Assembly: GCF_036226925.1 (NCBI RefSeq)
Contig: NZ_CP109031.1
Location: forward strand, 7,192,001 to 7,256,000
Direction: 5' to 3'
DNA from: Streptomyces sp. NBC_00659
GTDB taxonomy: Bacteria; Actinomycetota; Actinomycetes; Streptomycetales; Streptomycetaceae
Length of the DNA: 64,000 nt
Shown: piece by piece, positions 1-8,505 of the stretch
Numbering within the stretch: the first letter of the stretch is position 1
Layout of the letters: every line of letters begins with the position of its first letter
Made by a program: the position numbers and the translations under genes
Notes under the pieces: model-generated
The model's database searches: none
What the model was told of the DNA's origin: nothing
What the model saw: the letters and a program-made list of their open reading frames with translations, nothing else

Positions 1-8
1 GGCCCGCG

Positions 9-1370
9 GTGCTGTGTCCACACGGCCTTCCCGGCGAAGGCGCCCCGCCGGCGACTCCCACGATCCCACCGGCCCCGATCCCGTCACCTCCACCGCCCGG
101 CGCGGAACCGTTCCCGCCGTTCGGCGCCGAGCCCTTCCCGTCGTCGGACGCCGGGACCTTCCCGCCGGTCGAGGCCCCGGCGCCGGCTCACGCGTCGGTG
201 GTCCCGTTCGCCCCGTCCACGCGCTCGCCGGACGAGCCGTGCGGGCCGTACACGCCGCCGCGCGAGTCGTCCGCGCGCGTGGGCGGACCGGCGAGCCTGC
301 TCGATCCGGGAACCGAGCGTGATCCCCACCCGCTCTACCGCACCCTGCGCGCAAACTTCCCCCTGGTCCGCGACGAGCCGTTCGGCGCCTGGCTGATCAG
401 CAGGCACGCCGACGTGCGCGCCGCGCTCGCGGACCCGCGGTTCGTCGCGCCGTCACCCGGCCCGGTACCGGCCCACGGGGAGCGCCGCACGCACGACGCG
501 TACCGGGCCATCGCTTCCGCGGCGCTGAGGAACCAGGTGTCGGCCGCTCTCCGGGCGGGCGTCGAGCGCACCGCCCACGTCCTCGCGAGTCGCCTGGCGT
601 TCCGTCAGGAGGCCGATCTGGTAGCCGAGTTCTGCCGGTGGCTGCCCGCCGCCGCGGCCGTCACCGCGCTCGGACTGCCGTACGAGGACACCCTGCGCGT
701 ACACGCGTGGTGCCGAACGGGACTCGACCACCTCGGAGGTCACCGCCCCGGACTCGATGCCTACCTGCGCCCCCACTTGGCCCGCCGCCGCGCCCACCCC
801 GGTGACGATCTGCTGTCCGCGCTGTGCACGGCCCGCCTCGACGGACGGCCGCTGCCGGACGGGACCGTGACCGAACTCGCCGGGACCGTGCTGGGCGCGG
901 CCGGCGAGACGACCGCGCGCGCCCTCGCGTCGTTCCTCGCCAACCTCCTCGACCATCCGGGCCAACTCGACCTGATCCGCGCCCGCCCCGGGCTTGCGGG
1001 CGCCGCCTGGGCCGAGTCGCTGCGCCGCGACCCGCCGCTTCAGATCGTGTCCCGCCGGGCGCTCGAACCCATCGGCCCGATACCCGAGGGCGCCACCGTG
1101 GCGTGTCTGCTCGGCGCCGCGGGCCGCGACCCGGCCCGGTTCGCCGACCCGGACCGCTACGACATCTTCCGTGCCGAGCCGGGCGACCTCGCGTACGGCT
1201 CGGGACCGCGGCACTGTCTCGGCGCCCCGCTGGCCCGGCTCACGGCGGAAGCCGGGCTGCTCGCCCTGCTGACCGTGCTGCCGGGCCTGCGCAGGGCATC
1301 CGGGCCCCGGCCGCGTCCCGAGGGTCTGGTCAGCCGTTCACCCCGGACCCTTCCGGTGTGTCCGCGCTGA
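9..1370 (+). CDS. Cytochrome P450 with proline-rich N-terminal extension
   Basis: Probable cytosolic heme monooxygenase. The first ~85 residues are Pro/Ala-rich low complexity; the P450 fold begins near LLDPGTERDPHPLYRTLR. The I-helix motif is GAAGETT, the K-helix ExxR is ESLR, and the heme loop is YGSGPRHCLG with proximal Cys at about residue 403. That loop has Tyr where most P450s have Phe. The GTG at position 9 is the first start visible, but the frame is open to the window edge, so the true start may lie upstream or, given the poor N-terminus, downstream. No ferredoxin partner lies nearby, so substrate is unknown. The last 41 bp overlap the 3' end of treY on the other strand. Confidence 0.8.
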   Translation: MLCPHGLPGEGAPPATPTIPPAPIPSPPPPGAEPFPPFGAEPFPSSDAGTFPPVEAPAPAHASVVPFAPSTRSPDEPCGPYTPPRESSARVGGPASLLDPGTERDPHPLYRTLRANFPLVRDEPFGAWLISRHADVRAALADPRFVAPSPGPVPAHGERRTHDAYRAIASAALRNQVSAALRAGVERTAHVLASRLAFRQEADLVAEFCRWLPAAAAVTALGLPYEDTLRVHAWCRTGLDHLGGHRPGLDAYLRPHLARRRAHPGDDLLSALCTARLDGRPLPDGTVTELAGTVLGAAGETTARALASFLANLLDHPGQLDLIRARPGLAGAAWAESLRRDPPLQIVSRRALEPIGPIPEGATVACLLGAAGRDPARFADPDRYDIFRAEPGDLAYGSGPRHCLGAPLARLTAEAGLLALLTVLPGLRRASGPRPRPEGLVSRSPRTLPVCPR

Positions 1371-3786
1371 CGCGTTCCAGCAGCACGACGGGTGACCCTC
1401 CGAAGAGGTCCGCCACGCGCGCGTGCCCCGTGAACTCCCGCTCCGCGGAGCCGGAGGGGAGCACATCGGCCCACCGTCCGTCGGGGAGTGCGAGCACGGT
1501 GTCCCGCCAGCCGCCGGCCTCGGCGAGCCCCAGCGACAGCCGGGTGACGGCCGTGATCACCTCTCCGGACCGCACGAACGCCACACAGTGGTCGGCGGCC
1601 GGCCCCTCGGCCCACAGCGGCGCGTACGTCGCCGCGTCGCCGAAGACGTCGGGCCGCCGGGCGCGCAGCCGCAGCGCGGCGGCCGTGAGCGCGGGCTTCT
1701 CCGCGGCCGGGTCGCGCGGCGCGAACGCCTCCCGGTTGTCCGGGTCCACCAGCGCCCGGTACTCGTCCTCGGTGCCCTGGTACACGTCCGGCACCCCGGG
1801 CATCGTGAGATGGACCAGGGCGGCCCCCAGGACGTTCGCCCGCACATGCGGGCCCAGCGAGGCCCGCAGGGCGGCCACGTGCCGTCCAGGGGGCCCGCAC
1901 GGCCCGTCGGTGACGAACGCCGCCACCGCGTCCTCGTAGGCGGGGTCGCGTTCGGTCCAGGCGGTGCGCGTGCCGGCCTCCCTGACGTGCTTCAGCAGGG
2001 CGTCCCGGACGCGCTCCGTGTGGACCTCGGCCCCCTCCTCGGCGGTGGCCGGGCCTAGCCCGAACACCGTCTGCCACGCGGCCCACGCCACCTGCGGGTC
2101 GGGGGTTCCCGCCCCCTCGTCGGCCGCTTCCGCCAGGACCTCGGACCAGGCTTCCGGGCACTGGGTGAGGACCGAGACGGCGGCGCGCACGTCCGCGCTG
2201 CGTTTCGTGTCGTGGGTCGACAGGACGGTTCCGGTGGCGGGCCAGTCGCGCTGCACGCGCGTGCAGTAGGCGTGGAATTCGTCCGGGGACACCGCGGGCC
2301 GGCCCGGATCGCCGCCCACCTCGTTCGCCGACAGCAGCGGCACATAGCGGTAGAACGCCGTGTCCTCCACCGACTTGGCGCGCAGCGCCGACGACGTCTG
2401 CGCGAACCGGGCCCGGAAGGCGGCCTCCCCGGGCCCGTCGCCGTCCCGGCCGAGCAGCAGGGCCCGTACGACATCCACGGCATGCGCCTCCTCGGGCACC
2501 CGGAACGCCGACCTGGCCTCGGCGGCGGCCTGCTCGGTGACCACCAGGGACGCGTCCGTGGACGGGTAGGGCCGGTACACCTCCAGCCGGACCAGGAGTT
2601 CCCGCAGCGCGGTGCCCAGGGCCCAGGGCGCGTGGTCGCGGGCGGCGGGGTCGGGGGCGGCGGCGCACAGCGCGCTCACCTCGCGGGTGAGGCGCTCGAC
2701 CTCCGTGGCCAGTTCGTACGTGATCACCTTGTACGCCGCCCGGCGCACCGTGCTGTCCCAGTGGCCGCCCCGGTCGGCCTGCGGGCCCGCGAACCGCCGG
2801 TAGCGGCCGAGCATCCGGCTCGCGCCCGCCTCGTCCGTGAAGAGGCCGTCGACGTACCGCAGCGCGTCGTAGCCGGTGGTGCCCGCCACGGGCCACGCGG
2901 GTGGGAGCGGCTCACCGTCCGCGAGGATCTTCTCGACCACCGTCCAGCGGCCGCCGGTCGCCTCGTGCAGCCGGCGCAGATAGGCGTCCGGGTCCGCCAG
3001 TCCGTCCGGGTGGTCCACGCGCAGTCCGTCGATCACGCCGTCGGCGACGAGCTGAAGGATCTTCACGTGGGTCGCCGCGAACACCTCCGGGTCCTCGACG
3101 CGCACCCCGATGAGCTCCGAGATGCTGAAGAAGCGCCGGTAGTTGAGTTCGGTGCGGGCCAGCCGCCACCACGCGGGGCGGTACCACTGGGCGTCCAGGA
3201 GCTGGGGCATCGGCAGCTGCGCGGTGCCCTCGCGCAGCGGGAACACGTGGTCGTAGTAGCGCAGTATGTCGCCGTCGACCTTCAGCTCGCCGATCTCGGC
3301 GCCGAGGCGGTCCCCGAGCACCGGCAGCAGCAGCCGGCCGCCCTGGGCGTCCCAGTCGATGTCGAACCAGCGGGCGTACGGCGACCCGGGGCCCTCGCGC
3401 AGCACCTCCCACAGGGCGTGGTTGTGGCGCGGGGCCATCGCCATGTGGTTCGGCACGATGTCCACGACGAGGCCGAGGCCGTGCTCCCGCGCGGTGCGCG
3501 CCAGGGAACGAAGCCCCTCCTCACCGCCCAGTTCGGCCCGTACGCGCGTGTGGTCCACCACGTCGTAGCCGTGTGTCGAGCCGGGGACGGCCTCCAGGAC
3601 GGGGGACAGATGCAGGTGGGAGACGCCGAGCGAGGCCAGATAGGGCACGGCCGCCTCGGCGCGGCGGAAGGGGAACTCCGGCTGGAGCTGGAGCCTGTAG
3701 GTGGCGGTCGGCACGACGGGGACGACCGGGCCGGGGACGACCGAGTCCGCGATCGCCGGTTCGGGGCGCTCAGGGGTCATGCGCAT
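1330..3786 (-). CDS. treY: Malto-oligosyltrehalose synthase TreY
   Basis: Cytosolic GH13 enzyme that converts the reducing end of malto-oligosaccharides to a trehalosyl unit, first step of the TreY-TreZ trehalose route. The N-terminus carries the TYRLQL and HLYLSP-like (HLHLSPVLEA) signatures of the family. Conserved GH13 regions are DIVPNHMA, GLRVDHPDGL (nucleophile Asp), VEKIL (acid/base Glu) and STHDTKR. The 818 residues match the usual family size. GGAGGGG lies 7 nt before the ATG at 3786; a second ATG two codons in (3780) is possible. The partner treZ is not in the window. glgX lies upstream in the same direction but a strong hairpin separates them, so treY probably has its own promoter. 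Confidence 0.95.
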   Translation of the reverse strand: MRMTPERPEPAIADSVVPGPVVPVVPTATYRLQLQPEFPFRRAEAAVPYLASLGVSHLHLSPVLEAVPGSTHGYDVVDHTRVRAELGGEEGLRSLARTAREHGLGLVVDIVPNHMAMAPRHNHALWEVLREGPGSPYARWFDIDWDAQGGRLLLPVLGDRLGAEIGELKVDGDILRYYDHVFPLREGTAQLPMPQLLDAQWYRPAWWRLARTELNYRRFFSISELIGVRVEDPEVFAATHVKILQLVADGVIDGLRVDHPDGLADPDAYLRRLHEATGGRWTVVEKILADGEPLPPAWPVAGTTGYDALRYVDGLFTDEAGASRMLGRYRRFAGPQADRGGHWDSTVRRAAYKVITYELATEVERLTREVSALCAAAPDPAARDHAPWALGTALRELLVRLEVYRPYPSTDASLVVTEQAAAEARSAFRVPEEAHAVDVVRALLLGRDGDGPGEAAFRARFAQTSSALRAKSVEDTAFYRYVPLLSANEVGGDPGRPAVSPDEFHAYCTRVQRDWPATGTVLSTHDTKRSADVRAAVSVLTQCPEAWSEVLAEAADEGAGTPDPQVAWAAWQTVFGLGPATAEEGAEVHTERVRDALLKHVREAGTRTAWTERDPAYEDAVAAFVTDGPCGPPGRHVAALRASLGPHVRANVLGAALVHLTMPGVPDVYQGTEDEYRALVDPDNREAFAPRDPAAEKPALTAAALRLRARRPDVFGDAATYAPLWAEGPAADHCVAFVRSGEVITAVTRLSLGLAEAGGWRDTVLALPDGRWADVLPSGSAEREFTGHARVADLFGGSPVVLLERVSADTPEGSGVNG

Positions 3787-3843
3787 CTACGTACCCCTCC
3801 GGCCGCTTTTCTGTCAGCGCGGCCCGAGGAAGGGCACGCACGG

Positions 3844-3896
3844 CCCCGCCCCGCGCGCGTGGGTCCGCTGCATGGACCCACGCGCGCGGGGCGGGG
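3844..3896 (-). terminator. Strong hairpin terminator after glgX
   Basis: Perfect 23-bp inverted repeat (3844-3866 with 3874-3896) around the 7-nt loop GCTGCAT. It begins 12 nt after the glgX stop and lies before treY. There is no U-tract, as is usual for actinomycete terminators. Confidence 0.85.
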
Positions 3897-3907
3897 AAGA
3901 GGCCGTC

Positions 3908-6016
3908 CTAGGCGGGCCGCTGGAGCACCGTCATGCTCCGGTCGACCAGGGTCAGCCGGTCACTGGCCGCGACCTTCGCGCCCGTACCCGGGGCCACTCC
4001 CTCCGGGAGGGACGTGTCCACGACGACCTGCCACTGGCGGCCGTGGTCGACCGGCACGACGAATTCCAGGGGCTTGGGAGAGGCGTTGAACATCAGCAGG
4101 AAGGAGTCGTCGGCGATGCGCTCCCCGCGGGCCCCCGGCTCGGAGATCGCGTTGCCGTTGAGGAAGACGGACAGCGCCCGGGCCTGGGCGGAACCCCAGT
4201 CGCGCTGGGTCATCTCCTGGCCCTCCGGGGTGAACCACGCGATGTCGGAGAGCTCGTCGTGGGTGCCCTGGACGGGCCGCCCGTGGAAGAAGCGCCGCCG
4301 CCGGAAGACGGGATGGTCCCGGCGCAGCCACACCATCGCGCGCGTGAAGTCCAGGAGTTCGGAGCCGTCCTCCGGCCACGGCACCCAGGCCAGCTCGCTG
4401 TCCTGGCAGTACGCGTTGTTGTTGCCGCCCTGGGAGCGCGCGAACTCGTCTCCGTGGCTGAGCATCGGCACACCCTGGGAGAGCATCAGGGTGGCGATGA
4501 AGTTGCGCCGCTGCCGGGCCCGCAGCGCCAGCACGTCCGGGTCGTCCGTCTCGCCCTCGGCACCGCAGTTCCAGGAGCGGTTGTGGCTCTCGCCGTCCCG
4601 GTTGTCCTCGCCGTTGGCCTGGTTCTGCTTGTTGTTGTACGACACGAGGTCGTTCAGGGTGAAGCCGTCGTGACAGGTCACGAAGTTGATGGAGGCGAGC
4701 GGACGGCGTCCGTCGTCCTGGTAGAGGTCGGACGAGCCGGTCAGCCGGGACGCGAACTCGGCCAGTGTGCGCGGCTCACCGCGCCACATGTCCCGCACGG
4801 TGTCGCGGTACTTGCCGTTCCACTCGGTCCACAGAGGCGGGAAATTACCCACCTGATAGCCGCCTTCGCCGACGTCCCAGGGCTCGGCGATCAGTTTCAC
4901 CTGGGAGACCACCGGGTCCTGCTGGACGAGGTCGAAGAACGACGACAGCCGGTCCACCTCGTGGAACTGGCGCGCCAGCGTGGCCGCGAGGTCGAAGCGG
5001 AAGCCGTCCACGTGCATCTCGGTGACCCAGTAGCGCAGCGAGTCCATGATGAGCTGGAGCACGTGCGGGGAGCGCATCAGGAGCGAGTTGCCGGTGCCCG
5101 TGGTGTCCATGTAGTAGCGGGGGTCGTCCGCCAGACGGTAGTACGAGGCGTTGTCGAGGCCCCGGAAGGACAGCGTCGGTCCCAGGTGGTTGCCCTCGGC
5201 CGTGTGGTTGTAGACCACGTCGAGGATGACCTCGATGCCGGCCTCGTGCAGCGCCCGGACGGCCGACTTGAACTCCAGGACCTGCTGTCCCCGGTCGCCC
5301 CAGGAGGCGTAGGCGTTGTGCGGGGCGAAGAAGCCGATCGTGTTGTAGCCCCAGTAGTTGTTGAGACCCATGTCGACCAGCCGGTGGTCGTTGACGAACT
5401 GGTGTACGGGCATCAGCTCCAGTGCCGTGACGCCCAGCTTCGTCAGGTGTCCGATGATCGCCGGGTGCGCGAGCGCCGCGTACGTGCCGCGCAGCTCGTC
5501 CGGGAGCTCCGGATGCAGCATCGTGAGGCCCTTCACATGGGCCTCGTAGATCACCGTGTGGTGGTACTCCGTTCGGGGGCGCCGGTCGTCGCCCCAGTCG
5601 AAGTACGGGTTGACCACGACCGACGACATGGTGTGCGGAGCCGAGTCGAGGTCGTTGCGCTTGTCGGGTGAACCGAACGGATAGCCGTACACCTCCTCGC
5701 CCCAGCTGACGGAGCCCGCGATCGCTCGCGCGTACGGGTCGAGCAGCAGTTTCGCGGAATTGGCGCGCTGCCCGCGCTCGGGCGCGTACCGCCCGTGCAC
5801 CCGGAAGCCGTACCGCTGTCCGGGCATGACGCCGGGCAGGTACGCGTGGCGCACGAACGCGTCGGTCTCCCGCAGTTCCACGGCCGTCTCCGAGCCGTCG
5901 TCGTGCAGAAGGCACAGCTCAATACGGTCGGCGGCCTCCGAGAAGACCGCGAAATTGGTGCCGGCGCCGTCGTACGTGGCACCGAGTGGATACGCCTCAC
6001 CAGGCCAGACCTGCAT
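3908..6016 (-). CDS. glgX: Glycogen debranching enzyme GlgX
   Basis: GH13_11 isoamylase-type enzyme that cuts alpha-1,6 branches of phosphorylase-limited glycogen, releasing malto-oligosaccharides that TreY can use. An N-terminal CBM48-like domain starts with MQVWPGEAYPLGATYDG, followed by the barrel with DVVYNHTAEG, DGFRFDLA (nucleophile Asp), AEPWDVG (Glu) and VTCHDGFTLND. I chose the ATG at 6016 because it gives the family-typical N-terminus and has GGAAGAG 8 nt upstream. An in-frame GTG at 6094 would add 26 unconserved residues. The product is 702 residues, a normal length. Confidence 0.95.
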   Translation of the reverse strand: MQVWPGEAYPLGATYDGAGTNFAVFSEAADRIELCLLHDDGSETAVELRETDAFVRHAYLPGVMPGQRYGFRVHGRYAPERGQRANSAKLLLDPYARAIAGSVSWGEEVYGYPFGSPDKRNDLDSAPHTMSSVVVNPYFDWGDDRRPRTEYHHTVIYEAHVKGLTMLHPELPDELRGTYAALAHPAIIGHLTKLGVTALELMPVHQFVNDHRLVDMGLNNYWGYNTIGFFAPHNAYASWGDRGQQVLEFKSAVRALHEAGIEVILDVVYNHTAEGNHLGPTLSFRGLDNASYYRLADDPRYYMDTTGTGNSLLMRSPHVLQLIMDSLRYWVTEMHVDGFRFDLAATLARQFHEVDRLSSFFDLVQQDPVVSQVKLIAEPWDVGEGGYQVGNFPPLWTEWNGKYRDTVRDMWRGEPRTLAEFASRLTGSSDLYQDDGRRPLASINFVTCHDGFTLNDLVSYNNKQNQANGEDNRDGESHNRSWNCGAEGETDDPDVLALRARQRRNFIATLMLSQGVPMLSHGDEFARSQGGNNNAYCQDSELAWVPWPEDGSELLDFTRAMVWLRRDHPVFRRRRFFHGRPVQGTHDELSDIAWFTPEGQEMTQRDWGSAQARALSVFLNGNAISEPGARGERIADDSFLLMFNASPKPLEFVVPVDHGRQWQVVVDTSLPEGVAPGTGAKVAASDRLTLVDRSMTVLQRPA

Positions 6017-6124
6017 GGATATGACTCTTCCAGTAGTGCCGTGCCCCTGGGGGCGAGTCCGAGCCGAGTCTCCCCGAAAGTGATGGAACCTCACATGACT
6101 TACATCCCTCTTACCCCGCGACCA

Positions 6125-6141
6125 GGCATATCTCGTATGCC
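6125..6141. promoter_or_regulatory. Dyad between glgX and the amine oxidase genes
   Basis: Perfect palindrome GGCATA-N5-TATGCC in the divergent intergenic region, about 110 bp before glgX and 55 bp before the amine-oxidase operon. A candidate repressor site; the regulator is unknown. Confidence 0.4.
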
Positions 6142-6194
6142 GAACCAGTGGGACTCAAACGACTCCTGGGGAAGTAGGGGGAGTAGGGGGAAAT

Positions 6195-7013
6195 GTGCGC
6201 AAGATAGTGCACCGCCATCTGGGCAAGGTGGTGGCGGGTGCGGCCATCGCGGTGGCCGGGACGGCCGTGATGATCGGAGTCACCCTTCCAGGGTCGGCGG
6301 GGGCCGACGAATCGGGCGGGACGAGCGGGAGCGGCGCAAGCGGCGGGACCGCGCAGCAGGCGGGGCAGGACGCGGCGGGCGGAGCCGTGCGGCCCGGCGT
6401 CGTCGAGCGGGCGCCGGCCGAGGGCGAAAAGGGCAAGGGCCGTGACCCGCTGACCGACGACGAGATGCGGCGCGCCGAGCGGATCGCGGTGAACCGGGCG
6501 CTCTTCGACTCCAGCGAGAACGTCGAGGGCGCGCGCGGACCACAGCGCATCGGAGTCGATCTCGCCGAACCCGACACGGCCGATCTGGACAACCCGAACG
6601 CGCCGCGCCGCGCCGACATCACGTTCTACGACTACAAGGACGACACGCTCGTCACCAAGACCGTCGACCTCGACACCGGGAAGGTCGACCGGACGGGCGT
6701 CCAGCACGGCGTGCAGCCGCCGATCAGCCGTGACGAGATGACCGAGGCCGCCCAGCTGCTGATCGCCGATCCGCTCGGCGCCGGCCTGAAGGCCGACTTC
6801 AAGGACGCGACCGGCAAGGAACTCACCTCGCCCGACCAGCTGATGCTCAACAGCATGGTCTACCGCGCGACCTCCGGCGCCCCCGCCGCCCTCGGCGCCT
6901 GTGGCGAGCACCGGTGCGTGCGGCTCTTCCCGAAGGTCAAGAACGGGCCCTGGATCGACAGCCGTGACCTGGTGATCGACCTGAGCGCCCGCAAGGTCGG
7001 CAAGCTCGGCTGA
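6195..7013 (+). CDS. Secreted N-terminal-domain subunit of a split copper amine oxidase (tyramine oxidase subunit B type)
   Basis: 272 residues starting with a signal peptide (hydrophobic core VVAGAAIAVAGTAVMIGV, cleavage likely after AGA near residue 37), then a Gly/Ala-rich linker. From DPLTDDEMRRAERI the sequence resembles the small D2/D3 domains that precede the catalytic domain of copper amine oxidases: the DPLT start, a strand segment ADITFYDYKDDTLVTKTVDL, and a second helix QPPISRDEMTEAAQLL. No copper or cofactor residues are expected here. The start is GTG at 6195 with AGGGGG just upstream. The catalytic gene follows 56 bp downstream, so the two very likely form one operon and one extracellular enzyme. 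Confidence 0.75.
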   Translation: MRKIVHRHLGKVVAGAAIAVAGTAVMIGVTLPGSAGADESGGTSGSGASGGTAQQAGQDAAGGAVRPGVVERAPAEGEKGKGRDPLTDDEMRRAERIAVNRALFDSSENVEGARGPQRIGVDLAEPDTADLDNPNAPRRADITFYDYKDDTLVTKTVDLDTGKVDRTGVQHGVQPPISRDEMTEAAQLLIADPLGAGLKADFKDATGKELTSPDQLMLNSMVYRATSGAPAALGACGEHRCVRLFPKVKNGPWIDSRDLVIDLSARKVGKLG

Positions 7014-7069
7014 GCGCCGCCCTTCTTTCCTTCCCACCTTCACCGCTTTCCGCAAGGAGTCATTTCTTC

Positions 7070-8386
7070 ATGCGCGTCAACAGAAACAGCCGTGCCCGCA
7101 GCCGGGCCGCCGTGGGCGTCTCGGCGCTCGCCCTGGCCGCCGGCGCGACGACGGCCGCGGGACCGGCCGTCGCCCAGCCCAGGTCCGCTCCCGCCCCGGC
7201 CGCCGACTGCAGCGCCGCCTACCGGATCGAGCAGAAGCTCGCCACCGGCACCACCTGGCGGATGTGCTGGCACTACGAGAGCGAGGCCGGGCTCGTCCTG
7301 GAGAACATCTCCTACCAGCCCCCCGGCGAGGCCCAGCCGATCAAGGTCCTGAGCACGGCCAAGCTCGCCCAGATCGACGTGCCCTACGACGACGGCTCGG
7401 TCGAGTACAGCGACCTGACCGGCGCGGGCTTCGGCCAGGGTCTGGTCGACATGGTCCCCGCCGAGTGCCCCGGCGGCGCCATCAAGACGGTCAAGGTCCC
7501 CGACGCCTGGGACCCGCAGCACGCGAACGTCAAGGGCCTGTGCACCACGACCCGTTCACGCGGTCACGCCTACCGGATGGAGTCCGAGACCGGGAACAAG
7601 GTCTTCCAGAAGCAGGGCAAGGACCTGCTCGTCTACACCGTCAACAAGGTCGGCTGGTACGAGTACATCACCGAGTGGCGCTTCCAGGACGACGGCACCC
7701 TGAACATGAACGTCGGCGCCACCGGCAGCCTCTCGCCCTTCGACTACGACGCGGGCGACGGCCGCGGCTGGCCGCTGGGCAAGGGCGCCAAGGACTACGC
7801 CACGAGCCACAGCCACAACGTCTTCTGGCGGCTCAACTTCGGCCTGGACGGCTCGTCCAAGGCGAAGGTCGAGCAGTACGACTCGGTGGTCAGCCCGCCC
7901 GCGCAGGGCCAGGAGGCCCCCAGCAACAAGACCACCGTCACCAAGGTCGGCAAGGAACTCGCCGGCGACGCCAAGAACATGCGCTGGTGGCGGATCGTCA
8001 GCAACTCCGGCAAGAACAAGGACAATCACGCACGCTCGTACGAGTTCGTCCCGGGCGCGACCACCAAGTACCTCGGCCGTGCCTTCACCAAGCACGACAT
8101 CTACTTCACCGAGTACAACAAGTGTGAGCAGTTCGCGAGCGACAACCTGCGCAACTGCGGTGCCGGGCACGGAAAGTCCGTCGACAAGTGGGTCGACGGG
8201 CAGACGCTCACCCACCCCGTGGCCTGGGTCAACGTGGGTTTCCACCACGTCGCCCGGGACGAGGACCAGCAGCCGATGCCGGTCCACTGGCAGGGATTCT
8301 CCATCGCCCCGCGTGACGTGACCGCTATGAATCCGCTCACTCCTCCGGAGCTCGCGAACCAGAACGGGCATGTCGAACCAAGGTAG
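7070..8386 (+). CDS. Secreted copper amine oxidase catalytic subunit, atypical cofactor motif
   Basis: 438 residues: signal peptide ending near residue 35 (AVA-QP), then the copper amine oxidase catalytic domain only. Alignable landmarks are the catalytic-base region VEYSDLTGAGFGQG (Asp115), the cofactor segment KVGWYEYITEWRFQDDGT (Tyr197), copper ligands SHSH (His247 and His249), and GFHHVARDED (His392/393) followed by MPVHWQGF. Family members normally have Asn directly before the Tyr that becomes topaquinone; here it is Trp196. All other catalytic residues seem present, so the enzyme may still oxidise primary amines to aldehydes outside the cell. AAGGAG lies 10 nt before the ATG. It pairs with the upstream N-domain gene. 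Confidence 0.85.
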   Translation: MRVNRNSRARSRAAVGVSALALAAGATTAAGPAVAQPRSAPAPAADCSAAYRIEQKLATGTTWRMCWHYESEAGLVLENISYQPPGEAQPIKVLSTAKLAQIDVPYDDGSVEYSDLTGAGFGQGLVDMVPAECPGGAIKTVKVPDAWDPQHANVKGLCTTTRSRGHAYRMESETGNKVFQKQGKDLLVYTVNKVGWYEYITEWRFQDDGTLNMNVGATGSLSPFDYDAGDGRGWPLGKGAKDYATSHSHNVFWRLNFGLDGSSKAKVEQYDSVVSPPAQGQEAPSNKTTVTKVGKELAGDAKNMRWWRIVSNSGKNKDNHARSYEFVPGATTKYLGRAFTKHDIYFTEYNKCEQFASDNLRNCGAGHGKSVDKWVDGQTLTHPVAWVNVGFHHVARDEDQQPMPVHWQGFSIAPRDVTAMNPLTPPELANQNGHVEPR

Positions 8387-8505
8387 TTGGGAAACGACAT
8401 GTGCATCGGGCTGCACCGCTCGCCGCTCCCGGAGTACCCTTCCTTGATCGTTGATTGGGGCCTGGCCCCTGGGGAGTGCTCGGGGGAGCGGAAGGCGGTG
8501 CGCGG

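Noticed and set aside
3701..5671. Plus-strand open frame opposite glgX
   Set aside because: Shadow of the glgX reading frame; repeated Val/Gly/Arg pattern without domain.
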